A stretch of DNA of 64,000 nt, taken from Hymenobacter negativus. Lineage in GTDB: Bacteria; Bacteroidota; Bacteroidia; Cytophagales; Hymenobacteraceae. Where the stretch lies: the NCBI RefSeq assembly GCF_017571495.1, contig NZ_JAGETZ010000017.1, forward strand, positions 1 through 64,000, given 5' to 3'. Below are positions 59,301-64,000 of the stretch, piece by piece. The notes beneath the pieces are model-generated. The model was not told the DNA's origin. It worked only from the letters and a program-made list of their open reading frames with translations, and searched no databases. Positions within the stretch are counted from its first letter, which is position 1. Every line of letters starts with the position of its first letter. A program made the position numbers and the translations under genes.

Positions 59301-59972
59301 ATGACGCTCGCCGCCCAAATCGACCATACCCTGCTGCGCCCCGATGCCACCGAGGCCCAGATACTCCAGCTCTGCGACGAGGCCGCCGCGCACGGTTTCG
59401 CCACCGTGTGCGTGCCGCCCTGCTACGTGGCCCTGGCCACGAGCAAGCTGGGAGGCACGCCTGTGGGCATCTGCACCGTGGTGGGGTTTCCGTTGGGCTA
59501 CTCGGCATCCAGCGTAAAGTTTAAAGAGGCCGAAGTAGCGCTGTATGATGGTGCGACCGAACTGGACATGGTCATCAACGTGTCGGCCCTGAAATCGGGC
59601 AAGACCGAAGCCATTCAGGCCGAAATCCTGGATTTGGCCGATTTGTGCCACGTCCATCAGGCCTTGCTCAAGGTCATTATTGAAACCGCTTTACTTACAG
59701 AAAAAGAAATTGAGCTGGCCTGCCGCCTGTGCTTAGAAGGGGAGGCCGATTTTGTGAAAACCTCCACCGGCTTTGCCAGCCGGGGCGCTTCCGTGGCCGA
59801 CATTGAGCTGATGCGCCGTGTGCTGCCTGCTACCATGCGCATAAAGGCCGCCGGCGGCATCCGCACCCGCGCCGCCGCCGAGGCCCTGATTGCCGCCGGT
59901 GCCGACCGCATTGGCTCTTCCAATAGCATAGCCCTGATTTCTGAAGCCGATGAATCGACCACTGCTCAATAG
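59301..59972 (+). CDS. deoC: deoxyribose-phosphate aldolase
   Basis: 223 residues of a class I aldolase that cleaves 2-deoxyribose 5-phosphate to acetaldehyde and glyceraldehyde 3-phosphate in deoxynucleoside breakdown. The Schiff-base lysine lies in ADFVKTSTGF, the proton-relay residues in ATELDMVINV, and the second lysine in MRIKAAGGIRT. Its 3' end overlaps the start of the next gene by 23 bases in another frame, implying translational coupling. Confidence 0.95.
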   Translation: MTLAAQIDHTLLRPDATEAQILQLCDEAAAHGFATVCVPPCYVALATSKLGGTPVGICTVVGFPLGYSASSVKFKEAEVALYDGATELDMVINVSALKSGKTEAIQAEILDLADLCHVHQALLKVIIETALLTEKEIELACRLCLEGEADFVKTSTGFASRGASVADIELMRRVLPATMRIKAAGGIRTRAAAEALIAAGADRIGSSNSIALISEADESTTAQ

Positions 59973-60504
59973 CCTGCTGGCCTCGCTGCTGTTCGTTATG
60001 GCCGCCTGCGCCAGCACTGCCCAGCAGGCCCCGCAAGCCAGCGCCCCCCCCGATACCGCCGTGCGCAAGTCCGCCACGCCCCCCATGCCCGCCGAGGACG
60101 TAACCAAATACCGCCCGGTATTTGCCGCGCCCAAAGCCACGCCGCTGCCCGCCACTGCGCCCGTCAAAACAACCGTGCTGCCCACCAACCAGGTCAATAC
60201 CCAGATGGAGCAGCGTCTGCGCGACCAGGCCTACACCAACCAGAACGTGAAGTACGCCCAGGGCTACCGCGTGCTGGTGTATTTCGGCACCGAGCGCGAC
60301 AAGGTGATGGCCCTGCGCCGCTCCATCATCGGCCGCTACCCCGATGAGACGGACTACATCGTGTTCAAGTCGCCGGTTTACCGCCTTTACATCGGCGATT
60401 ACCTCACCCGGCTCGACGCTGCCCGCGGCATGGCCCGTCTGCGCCCGTTCGTGCCGAAGCCCGAGCTGGAACCCACGCAGGTGCTCCTGAATAAGAACCC
60501 GTAG
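59950..60504 (+). CDS. SPOR-domain lipoprotein
   Basis: 184 residues. The lipoprotein signal ends in MAACAS (lipobox Cys near residue 20), followed by a Pro/Ala/Thr-rich linker to about 95. The C-terminal SPOR-like domain has GYRVLVYFGTERDKVMALRR, YIVFKSPVYRLYIGDYLTR and DAARGMARLRPF. SPOR domains bind denuded peptidoglycan at division sites. It starts inside deoC (23-base overlap) and is followed after 29 bases by an M20 amidohydrolase gene. Confidence 0.85.
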   Translation: MNRPLLNSLLASLLFVMAACASTAQQAPQASAPPDTAVRKSATPPMPAEDVTKYRPVFAAPKATPLPATAPVKTTVLPTNQVNTQMEQRLRDQAYTNQNVKYAQGYRVLVYFGTERDKVMALRRSIIGRYPDETDYIVFKSPVYRLYIGDYLTRLDAARGMARLRPFVPKPELEPTQVLLNKNP

Positions 60505-60533
60505 TTAGGCACCGCCGCTCATCTACAAAATCC

Positions 60534-61739
60534 GTGAAATCCGATAAATCCGCCGAATCCGTGGTTCAGACAATCCAGCGCCTCGCCGCCCAGTTCGCCG
60601 CCGACACCGTGGCCGTACGCCGCCACCTGCACGCTAATCCTGAGCTCTCCTTTGAGGAGGTGAACACGGCCGCCTTCGTCACAAAGGAGCTGGAGAAGCT
60701 GGGCCTGCGCCCGCACCCCATCGCCAACACCGGCGTGGTGGCCCTTATCGAAGGCCTGCCCGGCGGCCCCACCATCGCCCTGCGCGCCGACATGGATGCG
60801 CTACCCATCCAGGAAACCAGCGATATCCCCTACAAATCAACCAATCCCGGTGTGATGCACGCCTGCGGCCACGACGTACACACTGCTTCCTTGCTGGGCG
60901 CGGCCCGCATTCTGAATGAGCTGAAAGGCCAGTTCAAAGGCACTGTCAAGCTCATGTTCCAACCCGGCGAGGAGCGGCTGCCCGGCGGTGCTTCGCTCAT
61001 GATTAAGGAAGGTGTGCTGGAAAACCCGGCCGTGGGCCAGGTGCTGGGTCAGCACGTATTTCCGCACCTGCCGGCCGGCAAAATTGGCCTGCGCCCCGGC
61101 CGCTACATGGCCAGCACCGACGAGCTCTACCTGACCATCAAAGGCAAGGGCGGCCACGGCGCCATGCCCGAAATGAATCTCGACCCGGTGCTGGTGGCCG
61201 CGCATCTCATCGTAGCCGCTCAGCAGCTGGTGAGCCGCCGCGCCAGTCCCAAAATTCCTTCGGTGCTGAGCTTCGGCAAAGTCATCGCCAACGGCGCGAC
61301 CAACGTCATCCCCAACGAAGTGTACATTGAAGGCACCTTCCGCACCCTCAACGAGGAATGGCGCGCCGAGGCCCATCAGCACCTGCGTCGCCTCTGCGAA
61401 GGCCTGGCTGAAAGCATGGGCGCCGTGTGCGAGCTGGAAATCCGTCACGGCTACCCCTACCTCGAAAACGAGCCCGCCCTCACCGCCCGCGTCCGCGCCG
61501 CCGCCGAAGAATACCTCGGCTCCGAAAACGTGGTGGAGCTCGACCAGTGGATGGCCGCCGAGGACTTCGCCTACTTCTCCCAAGCCGCGCCGGCCTGCTT
61601 CTACCGCCTCGGCACTCGCCACGAAGACGGCCGCTTTGCCGCCTCTGTGCACACGCCCACGTTTGATATCGACGAGCAGGCGCTAACTACTGGCCCGGGC
61701 CTCATGGCTTGGCTGGCCATCAAGGAATTAGGAGAATAG
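60534..61739 (+). CDS. M20 family amidohydrolase
   Basis: 401 residues with GTG start at 60534; no ATG lies near the conserved N-terminus. Metal ligands and catalytic residues are visible: ALRADMDALPIQE, GVMHACGHDVHTASLLG, FQPGEERLPGGAS and GKGGHGAMPEMNLDP in the dimerisation domain, and EDFAYFSQAAPACFYRLGT near the C-terminus. The family includes N-acyl-L-amino acid and N-acetyldiaminopimelate deacetylases and hippurate hydrolases; the substrate is not certain. The lack of a signal peptide suggests a cytoplasmic enzyme. It may be co-transcribed with the SPOR gene. Confidence 0.9.
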   Translation: MKSDKSAESVVQTIQRLAAQFAADTVAVRRHLHANPELSFEEVNTAAFVTKELEKLGLRPHPIANTGVVALIEGLPGGPTIALRADMDALPIQETSDIPYKSTNPGVMHACGHDVHTASLLGAARILNELKGQFKGTVKLMFQPGEERLPGGASLMIKEGVLENPAVGQVLGQHVFPHLPAGKIGLRPGRYMASTDELYLTIKGKGGHGAMPEMNLDPVLVAAHLIVAAQQLVSRRASPKIPSVLSFGKVIANGATNVIPNEVYIEGTFRTLNEEWRAEAHQHLRRLCEGLAESMGAVCELEIRHGYPYLENEPALTARVRAAAEEYLGSENVVELDQWMAAEDFAYFSQAAPACFYRLGTRHEDGRFAASVHTPTFDIDEQALTTGPGLMAWLAIKELGE

Positions 61740-61743
61740 CGCT

Positions 61744-61809
61744 GTAGCGTGGACGCTGCGAGCCTGCGTATTGACCGAATAACGCGCCGACTCGCAGAGT
61801 CCACGCTAC
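61744..61809. repeat. palindromic element directly before the DUF2490 gene
   Basis: GTAGCGTGGAC (61744-61754) pairs perfectly with GTCCACGCTAC (61799-61809), and an inner CTGCGAG pairs with CTCGCAG. It begins four bases after the M20 stop and ends 9 bases before the next ATG. It resembles dispersed REP-like palindromes and may also terminate the M20 transcript. Confidence 0.85.
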
Positions 61810-61818
61810 TTTATCATC

Positions 61819-62631
61819 ATGAAACGACTTCTGCCCCTTGCTCTGCTTTTGGCCAGTTTGGCTGCCCAGCCTGCTGCCGCTCAAACCCGGCGCGCCCTAT
61901 CCGGCCTGCAGCTCTGGCCCGAACTACAGGCCGAGCTGGCGCTGCCCGACAGCGAGAGCGACTACGTGCTGCTGGCCGTGCGCGGCCAAAACAACACGGA
62001 CAACAATGGTTTCGACGACCCCAACCGCTTCCTCGGATTCGATGAGCGGCGCGTGACGCTCAACTTTGAGCATTTCTGGAACGAGCATTGGAGCGGCGGC
62101 GGCGGCTTGGGTTACTTCTCGGCCAACAAAGCCTACGTGCTGATTCCCGAAGTGCTGCTGCGCCACCGTAGCAATGTGGCCTCGTTCACCTTCGGCCAGC
62201 GCCTGAGCTTTGAGCGCACCTTTCCCAGCCCTGCCAACGCCAAAGGCCAGACCAATGCCCGCCTGCGCGCCGACTTGGAGAAAATATTTCCCCTCACCGC
62301 CAGCGTGGCCCTGCGCCCCCGGCTGAGCTATGAAGCTGCCACCCATTTCCGCCTGCTAAAGTCCGACACCGACCCAGATGAGCGGTTCATCCAATTCACC
62401 AGCCTGCGGGCTGAGGTGGGCTGCCGCGTCGGCAGCAACTTCGATTTTACGCCTTGGTTTGCCTACCAAACAAACTACCTCGTCACCCTGCCGCAATACG
62501 ACAGCATGGGCAATCAAACCTCCGGCGGCAACCTGAACCTCGTGAGCCCAGTGCTGGGCATTGACCTGCGCTACACCATTCTGCAGGGGCAGGACGCAGC
62601 CAAACGCAAGCAGCTACCAACGCAACACTAG
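61819..62631 (+). CDS. DUF2490-type outer-membrane beta-barrel protein
   Basis: 270 residues. A signal peptide (about 1-22, ending QPAAAQT) is followed by alternating strands with the DUF2490-like core: LQLWPELQAELAL, NFEHFWNEHWSGGGGLGYF, LRHRSNVASFTFGQRLSFER, RLRADLEKIFPL and a late PVLGIDLRYTIL. Such proteins are predicted outer-membrane barrels of unknown role. The protein ends in a basic, Gln-rich tail without a terminal aromatic residue, which is unusual for a barrel. It is a single gene. Confidence 0.75.
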   Translation: MKRLLPLALLLASLAAQPAAAQTRRALSGLQLWPELQAELALPDSESDYVLLAVRGQNNTDNNGFDDPNRFLGFDERRVTLNFEHFWNEHWSGGGGLGYFSANKAYVLIPEVLLRHRSNVASFTFGQRLSFERTFPSPANAKGQTNARLRADLEKIFPLTASVALRPRLSYEAATHFRLLKSDTDPDERFIQFTSLRAEVGCRVGSNFDFTPWFAYQTNYLVTLPQYDSMGNQTSGGNLNLVSPVLGIDLRYTILQGQDAAKRKQLPTQH

Positions 62632-62780
62632 CGTCTGCTGATGTAATAGAGATGATTGGCTGCCAAAATGGCCGATGCGTATTCTGGCTAAATATTGTCA
62701 ATGCGTACTACTGGTGCTGTTTTGTCAAGATTGGTGGCAATGTTCTAATCGCATAACTTTAAAATTTAAGACAATTTGTC

Positions 62781-62794
62781 GCAATAATTATTGC
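62781..62794. promoter_or_regulatory. perfect palindrome upstream of the Hsp20 gene
   Basis: GCAATAATTATTGC is a perfect 14-base palindrome in an AT-rich stretch, 90 bases before the Hsp20 start, and could be a regulator site. It is not a CIRCE element. A weak TAGATTTT box lies at about 62810-62817. Nothing else is seen in the 252 bases from 62632. Confidence 0.4.
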
Positions 62795-62883
62795 CAAAGC
62801 CGATTGGTATAGATTTTAAGGAAGTGAAGTGTGCCGCAAGACGGCAGTCATTCTTTCACAACTCTTAAACTATCAATATCACC

Positions 62884-63417
62884 ATGGCAACTTTGCTGTA
62901 TAACCCCCGCCCTTCTCTCCGTCCGAGCCGTGCCTTGAGCGCCATGCTTGCCGACATGCTGCAGGCCCCGCAAACGGCTGCCGCGCAACCCACGCCGGCC
63001 TTCGTGCCCGCCGCCGATATCCTCGAAACCGCTGAAGGCTTTGAATTGCACTTGGCCCTGCCCGGCGTGAAAAAAGAAGCCGTCAACCTGGAATTCCTCG
63101 ATGGTGAGCTCGTGGTATCCGGCAACCGGTCGAACCCGGCTGCCGCTGCCAAGGAAGCCGCTGCTACCGCTACCGAAGCTGCGCCGGTTAATGAGAATGC
63201 CTCGGAAAACACGTCTGCAGTAGTGGTCCCCGAAGCTCCGGCCGTGCCCAAGTTCCGCCGCACCGAAACCAACTACGGCAGCTTCTCCCGCAGCTTCCGC
63301 TTACCCGAAACAGTGAACGTGAAAGCCATCTCTGCCGAGTTGACAGACGGTATCCTGCGCGTAACGTTGCCCTTCGACACTGAGAAAGTGACCAAGCAGC
63401 ATATTGAAATCCGCTAA
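62884..63417 (+). CDS. Hsp20/alpha-crystallin small heat-shock protein
   Basis: 177 residues. The alpha-crystallin domain starts near 41 with PAADILETAEGFELHLALPG and ends with NYGSFSRSFRLPETVN and DGILRVTLPF. Between the strand ELVVSGNR and the strand RRTETNYG lies an Ala/Glu/Val-rich insert of about 45 residues, much longer than the loop in ordinary Hsp20 proteins. The N-terminal arm is short; the C-terminus lacks the usual basic extension after the final KQHIEIR. Small Hsps hold unfolding proteins under stress. A strong terminator follows. Confidence 0.9.
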   Translation: MATLLYNPRPSLRPSRALSAMLADMLQAPQTAAAQPTPAFVPAADILETAEGFELHLALPGVKKEAVNLEFLDGELVVSGNRSNPAAAAKEAAATATEAAPVNENASENTSAVVVPEAPAVPKFRRTETNYGSFSRSFRLPETVNVKAISAELTDGILRVTLPFDTEKVTKQHIEIR

Positions 63418-63433
63418 TTGCGGGTCGCTCTGT

Positions 63434-63463
63434 AAAAAAGGCACCCCACGGGGTGCCTTTTTT
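63434..63463. terminator. terminator after the Hsp20 gene
   Basis: AAAAAAGGCACCCC pairs with GGGGTGCCTTTTTT across a 2-base loop, so it can work in both directions. The 194 bases from here to 63658 show no further supported feature. Confidence 0.9.
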
Positions 63464-63657
63464 GCCGAACGGCGTGTTGTATTCCTGACAGCCCTGACTT
63501 GGCCTGTTTTCTGCTAAAAGCAACCTTCAGAGACGAAAGCGAATCATTAGCGCGTTGTTGAAAATAACCTGACCTAGCTCATGCGGTTTTCATTCGACCG
63601 TTTTTAAATTAGGCCCGTCGTTCACCCCATTAATCCTTTTTCATTTTTCCCTTACCC

Positions 63658-64000
63658 ATGCAAGCAAAACAAATGATGCTCGGCCTGCTCGGTTCTGCCA
63701 TTCTTGGCGGCGGTGTGGCCGTGGGGGGGTACAAACTGCTGGAGCCGGCCCCCTCGGTGCAGCAGGCTGTAGCCGCCGACCCCCAGGTGCGTTACACTTC
63801 CGAGATGCGGAGCTCGCCTTATACGGTGCCCGAAGGCTTGAACTTCGTAGCCGCTGCTGCCGCTGTGACCCCCGCTGTGGTGCACGTAATGACTGAATAC
63901 GCCGCGCCGTCCGTCGACCAGCGCCAGCAGCAGATGGACCCCTTCCTACGCCAGTTCTTCGGCGACCAGATGGAGCAGTTCCGGGGCCAGCAGCCCCAGG
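63658..64000 (+). CDS. DegP/HtrA-type periplasmic serine protease, cut by the window end
   Basis: The first 114 residues are visible. A hydrophobic N-terminus (LLGSAILGGGVAVGGYKLL) acts as signal peptide or anchor. NFVAAAAAVTPAVVHVMTEY is the conserved entry to the HtrA trypsin-like domain, followed by a Gln/Phe-rich loop (DPFLRQFFGDQMEQF) typical of the DegP LA loop. The catalytic triad and PDZ domains lie beyond the window. The neighbouring Hsp20 gene suggests an envelope or protein-folding stress region. Confidence 0.85.
   Translation, partial: MQAKQMMLGLLGSAILGGGVAVGGYKLLEPAPSVQQAVAADPQVRYTSEMRSSPYTVPEGLNFVAAAAAVTPAVVHVMTEYAAPSVDQRQQQMDPFLRQFFGDQMEQFRGQQPQ

Noticed and set aside
62781..62794. 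CIRCE (HrcA) operator upstream of the Hsp20 gene
   Set aside because: CIRCE has nine-base arms TTAGCACTC and GAGTGCTAA with a nine-base spacer; the palindrome here is unrelated in sequence and has no spacer.

Overview
The window is about 64 kb of GC-rich (~60%) chromosome from a member of the Bacteroidota, most likely a Hymenobacter-like Cytophagales bacterium. The evidence is TAnnTTTG promoter boxes, little use of Shine-Dalgarno sites, type IX secretion (T9SS) C-terminal sorting domains, a SecA of more than 1,100 residues, TonB-dependent transport, DUF4331, DUF4139 and DUF2490 proteins, and several palindromic intergenic repeats. I saw no rRNA, tRNA, prophage, transposase or CRISPR array.

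Layout. 1-2.6 kb: a 77-bp direct repeat carrying the start of a minus-strand gene, a signal peptidase gene (lepB) broken by one in-frame TAG, and a 3-hydroxyisobutyrate-dehydrogenase-like gene ending inside a large hairpin. 2.6-13.3 kb: the distal spc operon plus the alpha operon (rpsH, rplF, rplR, rpsE, rpmD, rplO, secY, map, infA, rpmJ, rpsM, rpsK, rpsD, rpoA, rplQ), then eno and an FtsB/DivIC-like gene. The S10 block and the proximal spc genes that normally precede rpsH are absent. 13.3-20.1 kb: a 1,337-residue T9SS adhesin-like protein (CUB and CARDB repeats), a small exported protein, and an HscA-type Hsp70. 20.4-28.2 kb: a DUF4331 T9SS protein, a membrane-anchored TPR protein, a HupE/UreJ transporter, a small Cys-containing exported protein and a TonB receptor, which together look like a metal-uptake locus. 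28.2-32.1 kb: a DUF4139 protein and two tandem YkuD_2-type L,D-transpeptidase paralogues. 32.1-38.2 kb: an Ldh_2 oxidoreductase, then an ATP-grasp / alpha-E / transglutaminase operon divergent from a zinc-ribbon metallopeptidase. 38.2-51 kb: housekeeping and stress genes (ppx/gppA-like, rRNA methyltransferase-like, DinB, a PBP2-type transpeptidase, dapF, DJ-1, an MDR reductase, ohr/ohrR, a glycosyltransferase, glf). 51-58 kb: secA, followed by one intact and two decayed T9SS-type genes. 58-64 kb: small hypothetical genes, a 21-bp minisatellite, deoC, a SPOR lipoprotein, an M20 amidohydrolase, DUF2490, an Hsp20 and the start of a DegP/HtrA protease cut by the window end.

Themes. Many genes concern the envelope: peptidoglycan synthesis and modification (PBP2, dapF, two transpeptidases, SPOR, FtsB-like), export (SecY, SecA, broken LepB, T9SS cargo) and outer-membrane uptake. 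The two loci most likely to be functionally undescribed are the DUF4331-TPR-HupE-TonB locus and the ATP-grasp/alpha-E/transglutaminase/metallopeptidase locus. The least explained non-coding structures are two degenerate arrays with a strict 21-bp period (29922-30089 and 58492-58722).
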